A stretch of 64,000 bases of DNA from Limonium bicolor. Taxonomy: Eukaryota > Streptophyta > Magnoliopsida > Caryophyllales > Plumbaginaceae. Below are positions 10,417-20,422 of this stretch, in pieces. Position numbers and translations under genes: made by a program. The stretch lies in contig CM041782.1 in assembly GCA_023374045.1 (NCBI GenBank), positions 249,951,882-250,015,881 on the forward strand, in the 5' to 3' direction. Under the pieces are notes generated by a model. The model ran no database searches and was not told the DNA's origin. It was given only the letters and a program-made list of their open reading frames with translations. Each line of letters begins with the position of its first letter. Within the stretch, counting starts at the first letter, position 1.

Positions 10417-10931
10417 ACATATACGGTGGGTGCAAAAACTAGGATCAATACCCCTTAAATCTGCCAGACACCAACCTATCGCTCTCTTATGTTTTCCTAG
10501 GACTTCTAACAGTTTGACTTCTTGTTCAGAAGAAAGAAGCGAGGAAATAATTGTAGAAGAGAGTTTGTACCTGAAAGGAAGGCGTACTTTAGATTAGAAG
10601 GGAGTTCCTTCAGTTTTACCTCTGGTGGCTGCTCGATGGAGGGTACAGCTTTTTGAGGCGAGCGGTCTAGACTGATTAGTGATGGTCTGTGGTTAGGATC
10701 TAGCTTGATGCCTTTGTCCAGTTGAACGATGGCATTATTGATCTCCTTAATTGGAGACTCTTCAATAGATGAAATCAAGACTTGGTCAAGAGCCTCCAAC
10801 TCATGCGGTTCAATGGAAGGTAAAGAGAAATATTCTTCATTGACTATGCAATCGCCCTCTCCACCATCTGCTGAAAGTCCCACACAACAGATAGTATGGG
10901 CAGCGACACTCTTCCTTACCATTTGAGCCAT
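10417..10931 (-). pseudogene. Element A: protease-RT linker, broken
   Basis: An acidic, low-homology stretch (10506-10931) lies between protease and reverse transcriptase. It contains EEYFSLPSIEPHELEALDQ and LKELPSNLKYAFL, the usual lead-in to Athila reverse transcriptase. The frame changes near 10925 (from protease) and near 10560, after which the expected sequence continues in another frame to 10417. It has no independent enzymatic function. Confidence 0.75.
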
Positions 10932-11689
10932 ATTGAACTCAATCTTTTCATCTTCAATCGGAAGGTGACCTTGCCATCATATACATCGATGACCGCTCTT
11001 GCAGTGCTCAAAAATGGTCGCCCAAGGATCAATGGGACTTCAGTATCCTCATTGATGTCTAGGACGACGAAATCAGCAGGGAAGACGAATTTGTCAACTC
11101 CCACCACCAAGTTTTCTACCATACCCATGGGTTTGATGAAGGATATGTCCGCTAATTGGAGACAGAAGGAGACTGGCTTCAGTTGGCTACCATGAATCCT
11201 GGTGAATATGGAGTACGACATTATATTGATGCTTGCTCCGAGGTCACATAGACTATGTTTGCAATCCACATCACCTATGCAACAGGGTACTATTGGTAGT
11301 CCAGGATCCTTCTGTTTGGGTGGTATGGCACGTACCAGGGCCGCTGAACATTCCTCTGTCAGGGTGATCGTCTCCAGGTCTTCCATTTGGCGCTTGTTGC
11401 TCATTAACTCTTTAAGGAATTTAGCATATGCAGGCATCTGCTGTAGAGCATCAATCAAGGGAATGTCAATAGTCAAACGTTTAAAAATTCCCAAAAATTT
11501 CTTAAACTGCTCATCCATGTGCTTTTTCTTGAGCCTAGTGGGGAATGGCAGTTTTTCTGTGGAAGACTGATTATTAGGAGGAGAAATGTCCTTAGAGATG
11601 TTAGTAGAAGTAGAGGGAGAAGAAGTAGGGGCCTGTGTTCCCTGAGATGGTAGGAATGGTATTACTTCCTCTTCATTACACGGAATCAC
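10916..11689 (-). pseudogene. Element A: Athila-type aspartic protease region
   Basis: A 257-codon frame holds the gag-protease junction and a retroviral-type aspartic protease. The N-terminal half has the Athila-typical FKKFLGIFKRLTIDIPLIDA and LKELMSNKR blocks. The active-site motif CDLGASINIM (about 11235-11265) has Leu where most families have Ser/Thr (D-L-G-A), a recognised Athila variant. VPLILGRPFLSTARAVID matches the C-terminal flap/hydrophobic motif. It is preceded by an in-frame stop at 11690-11692 and exits by a frameshift near 10925. Confidence 0.88.
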
Positions 11690-12205
11690 TTATTTTTCTT
11701 TTTCTTTGCCTTTACTTACTTCCCTTCCACTTCGGAGAGTGATAGCGTCTGCACCTTGACTCTCCATGAGCACTGACTTAGCATGCTCCCTGGGATTCAA
11801 TTGAGTTTGAGAGGGTAGATGGCCAGAAGGCCTAGGTTGGGTCATGATTTGCTGAAGTTGAGAATGCAGGGATTTTTGGTCCTTGCGTAGGGCATAGATC
11901 TCTTCCTGAGTATCTCTGGATTTGTTCATTAGGGCCTTCATCATATCCCTCATTTCTGCCATCTCTGCTTCAGAGTTAGATGGAGGTTGAGGTGATTGGA
12001 GAGAAGGCCTTCTGTTATAAGGAGGTTGGGCAAACTGCCTCTGCCCTCCTTGATAGCCGGGGTTATTTTGGAAATTTTAGGGTGGTTGGGCGCCTCTTTG
12101 CCAGGGTTGCCTGAACCCTTGATTGTTGGCGATGAAGTTTACTTCCTCAGATGCTTTGAGTTCTTGTAACTCAGGACACTGCTCAAAGTCATGTGGTCCG
12201 CCACA
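11690..12205 (-). pseudogene. Element A: gag C-terminus with disrupted zinc knuckle
   Basis: Just downstream of 12206 the frame reads a CCHC-like knuckle, C-x2-C-x3-H-x4-C (residues ...CGGPHDFEQC), but the residue after the first Cys-Thr is a TAG stop (about 12206-12208). A second stop lies in a Gln/Pro-rich stretch near 12075. The region then contains a heptad-rich segment (MRDMMKALMNKSRDTQEEI, a coiled-coil candidate) and the junction block ITLRSGREV, typical of Athila. A third stop at 11690 separates it from protease. Confidence 0.8.
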
Positions 12206-13254
12206 CTATGTACACGACACGTCAGAAGGTGGTATAGAAAACATGGAAGAGCAGGTTACTTGAGTGGTTGGTCTTGCATTAGCCATATTAGCCTGTTGAG
12301 GGAGGGAGCTCATAGCCAGTTGCTTCACAACTTTTTGTAGCGCACTTACCTTTGTTGATTGCAGGGCATTGCTCTCTAGTAATTGCTCGTGACTCTTCAT
12401 CAACTTTTCAAACTTGTTGTCACTTTCTCCAATGTGGTACAATCCTGGAGTATTACCTCTTGTTCCTCCCGTAGCCCAATCACGGATTTCCTCACATAAG
12501 GATTCAATCCCGTCCAGAAATTGTTCTCCTTGTTTCTTCAAGATGTCAGCGCCAAGGGAGGACAGCACCATCGTTTTATATTGGTTCACGAGCCCTTTGT
12601 AGAACAACTGTGAGAGTTGCTCCTTCGTGAGACCATGGTGGGGACACTTCAGGAGTAATCCTTTAAATGTATCCCAAGCTTCACAAATATTCTCTGATCC
12701 AGGTTGCTTGAAATTGTAGATTTCAGCGATCATTTCTAAAGTGTGACTTGGTGGTAGCAATTTGTCGTAGAACTTCGTCGCCATGTCGTCCCACGTGGAG
12801 ATAGTGTTTGGCGTCAGGCTGTGGTACAATTTGCTTGCAATTCCACTGAGACTGTGAGGGAAAGCGAGAGACGAGCAAATTGCAAGACCACGTCGGTAGC
12901 GGTGAGGCTATTGACATGTTGCAGGAACTTTGTTACGTGGAGCAATGCCTCATCTGGGTTGGAACCATCAAACATTCCTAACTCCTTGATGCAGCGGATT
13001 TGATGATACGACTTCAATTTCTGCCATTCGTCATAATCGGCTTGGGGAAGAGTAGGGAGATTGATGGCCGGCTTTTGGCCTTGATTAGAGGGCCTGTTGA
13101 TGTTGCGTACTGTTGCCATTTCGCTTGAAGTACTTGGTTCCTCCTGTGGGCAAGATTGGTTCTTTCTTTGTCTTGAGGAGCGCAAGAATGTTCTCTCGAT
13201 CTCAGGTTCGTAATCTACTATTTTGTCAGAGAGACCTTGTGATCTAAGAAGCAT
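12206..13254 (-). pseudogene. Element A: gag capsid region, frameshifted
   Basis: Two overlapping minus frames (12814-13254 and 12206-12829) hold one retrotransposon gag protein. The first gives the N-terminus from MLLRSQGLSDK and the start of the capsid domain (DGSNPDEALLHVTKFLQHVN). The second continues with TWDDMATKFYDKLLPP, ICEAWDTFKGLLLKCPHHG and LSQLFYKGL, the standard Athila capsid blocks. A frameshift near 12815-12860 separates them. The Met at 13254 is the first in frame; no upstream extension is obvious. Confidence 0.88.
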
Positions 13255-13966
13255 TCACCTAGTGAAAAACAAGTACCTAAGAGATGACAAAGGAAATGTT
13301 TTTAAGTAATTGAAAAGAACATGTAATTAGTAATATATGTTTTTTTATTAAATGGACATATCATCGTCATTACATAGTATATAAAAGAAACATAAAAAAA
13401 AACATATAAAAGAAACTAAAAATAAATAAATAAAAAAAAACTATATAAGAGATACTAAGGTATACTAATAGATAACCCTAAACTTGCCCGTCTAACTCTA
13501 CTAGTGAAGATCGCATAGGAGGGGGCCTTTGGTGAATTATATTAGTGAAGATACCCCAATACGGGAATCTTCGCCTAAGTTCATCCACGGGCATGACTCT
13601 CATGCGTGTGGTAGTCCTAAGGCGGTGGTAACAAAGGGCAGGTCTCATCTTCTTCCTCTTAATATATATTTCCACCCCTGTACGAGGTTAGAGTTCATTT
13701 ACTACATAGATATGTAGAAAATGAAAAAGGTCGGTCTCTTCACTCTGTAACTTTGCCATCCAAACGTTACTAGACATCCTGAGTACAAAGTTGGACAAAG
13801 GGTGAGACATTTATAAGAGGAAGGAATATATAAATAACAAGAGAGAAGAAAAATAAATGTTAAGTTGAACGAGCCGGGTAGAGTGCCGGATAGGAAATGT
13901 CCGGCATCGGACTTCCTCCAAATTTGCCGGATCATAGCAACCCGGCATCCTACGTGGCAAGTAAAA
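13255..13966 (-). mobile_element. Element A 5' leader, gag-proximal part
   Basis: This is non-coding leader between gag and the inverted-repeat breakpoint. It is A/T-rich with A-runs (13390-13445 on plus). On plus, 13868-13950 carries further TGCCGG, TCCGGCAT and CCCGGCAT motifs, including 'ggacttcctcc', also seen near 14070, suggesting local duplication. It is absent from the left arm. A region with this length and motif density is unusual for a short leader. Confidence 0.65.
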
Positions 13967-14222
13967 ATTAGCGAAAACGTAAATAACATTTAAATAGCAT
14001 TCGTCGGGAGGGCAATCTCGAAATTACAGAATGTGCTGGGTTTCATGCCGGAAGTTTAATATCCGGCACAGACTTCCTCTGATTAAGCCGGGTATAAGAC
14101 GTCCGGCTATTAGTCCGGCATATTCAACATTTGGAAAACAAAAACCAATGAAAAGAACAAAAAAGGCTATTACCAATTTTAGGACTTGGACTAATTCCAA
14201 GTCCCCGGCAACGGCACCATTT
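13967..14222 (-). mobile_element. Element A 5' leader and PBS (right copy)
   Basis: The mirror of 8847-9102. The PBS reads TGGTGCCGTTGCCGGGGAC on minus from 14219 down to 14201, immediately inside the LTR end at 14223. The inner breakpoint of the inverted duplication is at 13967 ('attagcg'). Confidence 0.85.
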
Positions 14223-15794
14223 TGCTAATAGAGATTTTAGTAGGTATTACATACAAAATTATGTACAAAAGATTAAACTAAGACATGGGGAAAATTAAGA
14301 ATATGCCGGGTAAAGTATACTCGGCACTATGCACGGCATAAGCCTAAATAATAGAAACCTACTCAATCTACTACGGGTAGCAAACAAAAACCCAGTCAAA
14401 AGTAGCAGGGAAGCAGTTTAAGACCAAGTAAGTCGAACCCTAGGGACTTGTATAGAAAATTAGTCCTAGCCTTGGTAATTACTAAATAAGGAGGGAAAAA
14501 GGTGTATAAGTATAGATTAAGAAAACTTCCTAAAACCTAATCTAAAATGATATTTACAAAGATTCGCCCCATATTCGAATGGTCAACATCATAAAAACAC
14601 TAATGATCATCATAGAAAAGAATAAATCAAGAATTTAGCCAACTCCTGAGATTGCCAGATATTATGCCGGACAAGATGCGCACGACAAAGACAAGAACAT
14701 TGAATGTGCCGGACGTTTTGCACCCGGCATGCCATCCGGCATGCTCAAAATGTCAAATTACTCTTCCAGTTCGAAGCCGAACTAAGTACTCCAATATCCA
14801 AATCATTATCAAAAACTAACAATATCTAGGTAATCAACGAACCAAAAGGGGGAGAATAACATGGTTAATTCTAAATCTTGAATTTCATCCTTTAAGTTAT
14901 AAAAGACAAATAAAAAAGACCACTTGGAATTCCTCAACCTTTCTGCCTTACCAAGGTCAGAATTGAAGTACTTGGAAGAAGGGGCAACTTCATTCCTAAT
15001 TGCAATAACCACAAAATTCCAAGTTGACTTATATCTTTTATTGAATAAACATAGTGTGTTTACAAAGAGAACCACTTCAAATCAGTACCACTAAGGATTC
15101 TAATACATCCTCTACTTCAAAATAAAAGAAGAACAATCAAGGGGGAAAGTAAAATGGTCTTAGCCTTAACCCGATGACAATTTCTTCTTCTCTTGATAAA
15201 TGATGCAAGATCTTCCTCCAGCAGCACTTCGGGACGTTTTTGAGGATTTTCAGAGTGTAAAAGTATATATGAGATGATTCCCAGAAATGCAACATTCGGC
15301 CTCCTTTTATAGGCACCAAAAAGTTTTGTGCCGGATATCTTGCAGGGTCTGTGTGATCCGGCATGTCTATTAAAAACGTGTGCGGGCTGTAACGGTCGTA
15401 ACCTCCAGGGCGTGAAAAGTCACTCATGCCGGACAGGTATGCCCGACATCATACCCGGCACTGGTTAATTAGTTAACGGTAAATAACAGCTAACTTCTGG
15501 TGAGTCGACGCATCTTTTCCTTGTGCCGGCTACATAAAATCCGACATCGTGCCCGACCTAACTCCTTAAACTTCGCATATGTGCCGTGCGTGAGGAATCC
15601 GACTTCATATCCGGCAATTCTTAGTTTCTGACATAGAATTTATCTCCTTGCATAGATTACACACAAACCATAAGACTGGACATATAAAATCATTTTACAT
15701 ATAAAATAACACAATTACTACCTATTCTAACCGTAATTTAACTAATATTATTACAGATCTAGCTTATAAAATGTGATAAGTCTACGGCTTATCA
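14223..15794 (-). mobile_element. Element A 5' LTR (right copy)
   Basis: On minus it runs TGATAAG (15794) to TTAGCA (14223), 1572 bp, a normal size for an Athila LTR. It precedes PBS, leader, gag and pol in the correct order, so this is the original 5' LTR of A, inserted in reverse orientation into B's LTR. TATA box at 15305-15311 and AATAAA at 15037-15042, both on minus. The 96-, 88- and 65-codon frames inside it are identical to those in the left copy only because of the duplication. Confidence 0.88.
15305..15311 (-). promoter_or_regulatory. TATA box of A 5' LTR (right copy)
   Basis: TATAAAA on the minus strand drives towards gag-pol of A. It mirrors 7763-7769. Together the two LTR promoters point at each other across the broken gag-pol. 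Confidence 0.6.
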
Positions 15795-16715
15795 GTGGCG
15801 AATTAATAAAAGTGTGGAAACACTCTAAAACTATCGAACCGATAAACGATAACGCAAACCTACAAACTCACTAGAACGTGAGAGAATTTTATTGGAATTA
15901 GTAAACTCCCGATAACGGTTAGAGAATCGAATTGATTCAATCCACACAATAAATAATAGTGGAAGTACATAAGTAACCTCTATCTAGAGAATTGATAAAT
16001 GTTCAAAATATGAACCTTGAGTAAAGTAAAGAAGTATAAGGGATCACCAAACCCCTTAGAAACATAGTTGAACCCCAATAATGAGGATCCGGCTAAAATA
16101 AACCATGTCCCGAACATGAGAGTATTCAATAAGTTGGGTAAAACCTTAAATCTTAGAATACTAGACATTGATGAATTCCCCTAAGCCATAGATGTTATCG
16201 AGAGAGATACCTCTTTAGGCTAATCCTTGAGATTGAGAAATGACTTTGAGAGAGGAGTTTTGGGAATTTGAGTAGTCCGGTAGAGAACTGGACATTTGTG
16301 AACTTGAGGAGCTAAATGCATAGCTCCTTTTGTATTTTAAGCCCGTGGTGGGTCTTGTGTATGACCCTGCCCAGAGGTCGTGGCTAAGACTTAAAAGATG
16401 CCTTTGAGTATTGAGTATTGGTTTGAGAAATTGATTGAGGTAGAGAATTGAGCATTGAGTATTGAGTTGTGACTTGAGAGAGTTGAGTTTGTAATTTGAG
16501 TATTGAGTTGAGGTTGAGAGTGAAAGAATTTGAGTAAGTGTAACCCAAGCGAGTGGGGTGACAATGTAGAATGAAATTGACGCATAGTGAGGTATAACCC
16601 ACAAGGCCTAAGTATATAACAATTAAAATAACCTCTTGATGTGTGTGTTAGTGTTTTTTACATATATAATGTATTATGCCTTGCATGCTGTTTTGAAATA
16701 AAATGAACCACATGC

Positions 16716-16860
16716 TCTCGACCAAATAGTCGGCGTACCCTCGCTAGTACGCGGGGTATGCGGAAGTCATATGCAGCAATTTTGCTGAGCCCCTAGGGGC
16801 ATCGTTTTTATTTTCCACGTACAACGAAGCCGTCAACCGTTCAAGAGTAGGATGGGTTTG
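16716..16860 (+). promoter_or_regulatory. LTR stem-loop cluster, element B
   Basis: Four short inverted repeats follow each other: CGAC/GTCG (around 'caaata'), an imperfect TACCC/GGGTA pair, CAGC/GCTG (loop 'aatttt'), and GCCCC/GGGGC (loop 'ta'). Then comes 'tttttattttccac'. The same order recurs in F and G, and in part in D and E, with different stem sequences. It lies about 400-500 bp from the LTR end, so it is probably in R/U5. The CAG|GT of the other families is degraded here to 'ccacgt'. Confidence 0.65.
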
Positions 16861-17117
16861 TTATTGATATGGGTTTGTTTAAGGAATTATGTTTATGTAT
16901 TGTGGATTTGTAAGACCGAAAGGTCAAGGATAGACTTGAGAATTGTAGATACTCGGTATAGTATGGAATGGATATTGTGTTTGTGTATTAAGGAGTTGAA
17001 GTTGTATTTGATTTGAGAATTGATTAAGTAAGGAAGTAACGTTTGTATAGTGTACTCGGTATAAGACCCATTAGACCGATATTGTAATTGTTGTTGTATT
17101 TGAGTTTGGATTGGCCT

Positions 17118-17139
17118 TGTTAGTCACGTGGGTGACTAA
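17118..17139. promoter_or_regulatory. G-box palindrome in B LTR (right copy)
   Basis: Perfect arms GTTAGTCAC and GTGACTAAC with a central CACGTG. G-boxes bind bZIP and bHLH factors in plants. Conservation in B and both F LTRs, which differ elsewhere, suggests selection or recent exchange. Confidence 0.75.
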
Positions 17140-17248
17140 CGGCATTGTTTCACCCCTGGTTGTATTGGAATTTCCGCTGCTTGTGTGTTGGTAATGGAGA
17201 CGGGTTAGGAGTTAATGTGTGATTAACCGGTTGGGGTGTTACAAAAAG

Positions 17249-17276
17249 TGGTATCAGAGCGAAATATCGCTCTGAT
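17249..17276 (+). promoter_or_regulatory. PBS (tRNA-iMet) with overlapping stem-loop, element B
   Basis: TGGTATCAGAGC (17249-17260) lies 5 bp after the LTR. Its 3' eight bases are the 5' part of a perfect 10-bp stem (17253-17262 with 17267-17276, loop AATA). The downstream arm, GCTCTGAT, equals the acceptor-strand sequence of tRNA-iMet itself. Confidence 0.92.
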
Positions 17277-19430
17277 GGTCTGAATACCGAGTTTAGGAAA
17301 ATACCGAGTTAGGAATTAGAGACTTAGGGCTAAGGGATGAGTGTTAGCGTGTGAGGTACGCTAGATAGGAACTTCCAGTATGATCTGGATACCTACATAA
17401 CCAATCCCGCCCTCCGTAACCCCCGTTATAAGTTGGGAAAGGAACGCCAGAGAGAGGGAAAGACCACTCACACTCGGGGAAAACCCGAACGGGAAGTTGT
17501 AAGATAAATTTTGTAGAGAGAAAGACCCTGTCATACAGTAGATTCCAAGAACTGGAAATCCCGAAGACGGTTCCCGTTTGAACGACAAAAACCGTACTTA
17601 ACGGTAGAAGATTGAGATCCTAACCAAAGGATAGTGAAATTTGTGGCACCATGGGGCGACGTGCTTCGCAGTCGCGAGAACCATGAGTAAGCCAGCAAGA
17701 AGAGGAGCACAACCGCGCAATGAAGTGAAAATATACGGAGTAGCAAACCCGAGACAATAGTGTATGCGGACTGCAATGCTCAATAATACCAATAACGGTA
17801 TACAAACAGACTAAGGAATTAGTCAAGGTTGGAATAACTTCAACGCTACAATGCCAAAGGGCAGTAATACTCAAATAACATAGTTCAGAGAACTATGAGA
17901 GTAATCATTAAACTTACACCAACAGGACTACGACGTAGCTCCTAAGGATTTGTCAAACCTCGGTAACCACCGCAAGGGCGTGGGAACGAGCAACTAAGCA
18001 AGGTACACAGAGTACCTCAAGGATCGGGAAAGCACCCGAATTATTGACAACCTTGTCACGAACGCTGAAAGGCTACTCAGGAGATTGATCACTAAGATTT
18101 AAATCAAAGGGAGATCCAATAAAACCATCAAGTATGGATGAAAACAATACCGTAACCGGTATTGTTAACCTGAAAAACCGACGTACCCGTGGCAAGTGCA
18201 GCAACACAAGGCAATTGGGAGACTTTTGACAACCAACAAGTACTTACTAAAGTACCACCATGAAGATTGAAGCAAATGTAGGATCACTAATCCGAAGAAC
18301 TTGAAGAACAAAACCTGGAAAGGCCTAACGGCCCGACCATCATATTAACGAACATATCAGTCAGCGAGAAGCTAGACTTGGTCAGTACCTTAGGCATGGC
18401 AACACCATGAAGATTTTCTTCAGACTCAAGATTTTTATTTCAACACCCAAAACTTTCTTTCTAAACCACAAACCTTTCTGTTTAAACCCTCAAATTTTTA
18501 AACCAAATCAGAAGAATCACGTGAGTATCATAGAATGATACAAGAGGAGTTGACAATAGAATACTTCACCTAGGCGTGTGATGAGCACTACGAGTGTACC
18601 CAAATACAGGATGTGGCACAACCGCACTCCGAAGGAGCTTACGGGCCTGACAGACCCTTTTGGGAGTTAGTCAGGTAAGTGGTAACGTACCAATAAGGTA
18701 CCCCACGTATGTATACATGTAGTGTACGAAACACGGGAAGTAGTCAGCTCCGCTCTACGAACTATAAGGTAAATTCAAACCGAAACAGTTGGACCCCTCG
18801 AACAATCGAAGGAACTCAGATAAGCTACAAGCTAAAGGAGTCAAGAACTTACTCCAGGAGTACGATTAAGAGTTAAAAAATGCGAGAAGCACTAGTAAAT
18901 GACCAAAGACATTGGATATGTCTCAAGGATTTTGAAGCAAAGGCAGGATAGCTGGATTGCATACCCAACCTAAAATCAGTAAGGCAAATGCCAGATGAGA
19001 ACACATCAACATTCAATGAACTGGATAAATACCCAGAGTGATCATCTAAGGTATCGGAGGATACCGTTCACCACCACCGAAGGAAGTACCAAACTGGTAA
19101 AACCATAAGAGAAGTACCCATAGTCTACCCTGAGAACGGGAGATGTATAACCCCAAACGGGACAATCTGAAATCTGAACCGCAATGTGGAGTAAACTGAA
19201 CACACTCAAATGCTAGCCGGATGTAACGGCATAATCAACAACACCCAGGAGCAATCCATAAAGGGTATCAAAGTTAACATAGTTGGACGAAGTGTCGTAA
19301 TAAGAGCACCGGAGCTATAACGAACACTCGATAGAACACCGAAGGGATCCCACTTACCCAGGGGATACCCTGGATTATTAAAAAGGTACCAATCAATACC
19401 AGGGTACTTGAAGGGCATCCAATAGACGGA

Positions 19431-19435
19431 AGCGT
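19431..19435. repeat. Target-site duplication of D, left copy (AGCGT)
   Basis: AGCGT directly precedes D's TGTAACGCC end and is repeated at 33131-33135 after D's other end. The uninterrupted site 'ggaagcgtgatgc' is preserved in F at 43714-43726. Confidence 0.92.
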
Positions 19436-20090
19436 TGTAACGCCCCTATTAACCATAAATACAGCGGAAATAAAACTCTAAGGCGATTACAGACCATCGG
19501 GTTCCAAACACCCGGCACCAAACCTCACCAATTACAACTTACAATCTACAAAAGCTACGGTCTGAACTCGAGAAAAACTTAACACAAACATAATAGAAAT
19601 TAAACACATAACTCTCCACAAAACCTAGTCCCATCCCAAACGCTCATTCTCTTCGTGGCCACCTGTAAATCAATTCGTACCTGCAAGATGAAACCAAGCA
19701 GCCCACCCCGAGCGGGGTGAGTCAGTTCCCTGGAATGGAACTGGTACAATTCTCCAAAAACAAACTTATAAAACATAACTCTTCTCAAAATAAACAGTAA
19801 CATGAAAACAACTCTTAAAAGTAAAACCGAGATAGAGCACTTCAAACAATCAAGTTAAAGAGAAAAGAAAACAAGACAAAGATAGAGTTAGAGAACTTCC
19901 AAAACAAGTCATCCACTTAAGTAGTCACACCACATGGTTAGTAAGCACCCATTGTTGATGTTAGAACCAATTCTCGTTCGGAGTATAAAGACTCAGATAG
20001 TCACGAAGGACTAGGAATAATAAGATAGATCCAAGAACCAATAACTCAAGAGTGGAATAATTCAATTGGGAGAGATGGCCCCCACCGCCA

Positions 20091-20422
20091 GATATCAATG
20101 TCCATATGACGAGGGATATACAGCCCCCCTGCTGTCAGATTTAAATGTCCTGATGGACGAGGGATATACAGCCCCCTGCTGTTAAATATCAATGCCCCTA
20201 TGGGCGAGGGATATACAACCCCCTGCTGTTAAATTAAAAATGTCCTGATGGACGAGGGATATACAGCCCCCTGCTGTTAAATATCAATGCCCCTATGGGC
20301 GAGGGATATACAGCCCCTGCTGTTAAATTAAAAATGTCCTGATGGACGAGGGATATACAGCCCCCTGCAGTTAAATATCAATGCCCCTATGGGCGAGGGA
20401 TATACAGCCCCCTGCTGTTACC
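20091..20422 (-). repeat. Alternating tandem array in D 3' LTR
   Basis: Seven units of the same two-type array as 2700-3024. On plus, each reads 'gacgagggatatacagcccc' or 'gggcgagggatatacagccc' followed by 'cctgctgtta' and an AT-rich linker of two alternating kinds. Confidence 0.9.

Larger units (their letters stand above)
15795..17243 (+). mobile_element. Element B LTR, 3' third (right arm)
   Basis: It starts at the A insertion point ('gtggcgaatta') and ends GGGGTGTTACA at 17243, just before a tRNA-iMet PBS, which identifies it as the end of a plus-oriented 5' LTR. It includes a 'gagtattgagttgag' low-complexity zone (16400-16530), the stem-loop module (16716-16860), a G-box palindrome, and 'tttccgctgc' 74 bp from the end. 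The 5' part of this LTR is lost beyond A. Confidence 0.88.
17244..19435 (+). mobile_element. Element B internal region, part 1 (non-coding)
   Basis: This LARD-like interior is homologous throughout to F 41575-43721. The leader has a doubled 'aataccgagtt' and a TAGCGT/ACGCTA hairpin (about 17343-17364). At 17651 an 11-codon start MGRRASQSREP, then a stop, is also found at F 41973; it may be a fossil gag N-terminus. No other protein signal is visible. It ends with the D target site AGCGT (19431-19435). Confidence 0.82.
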
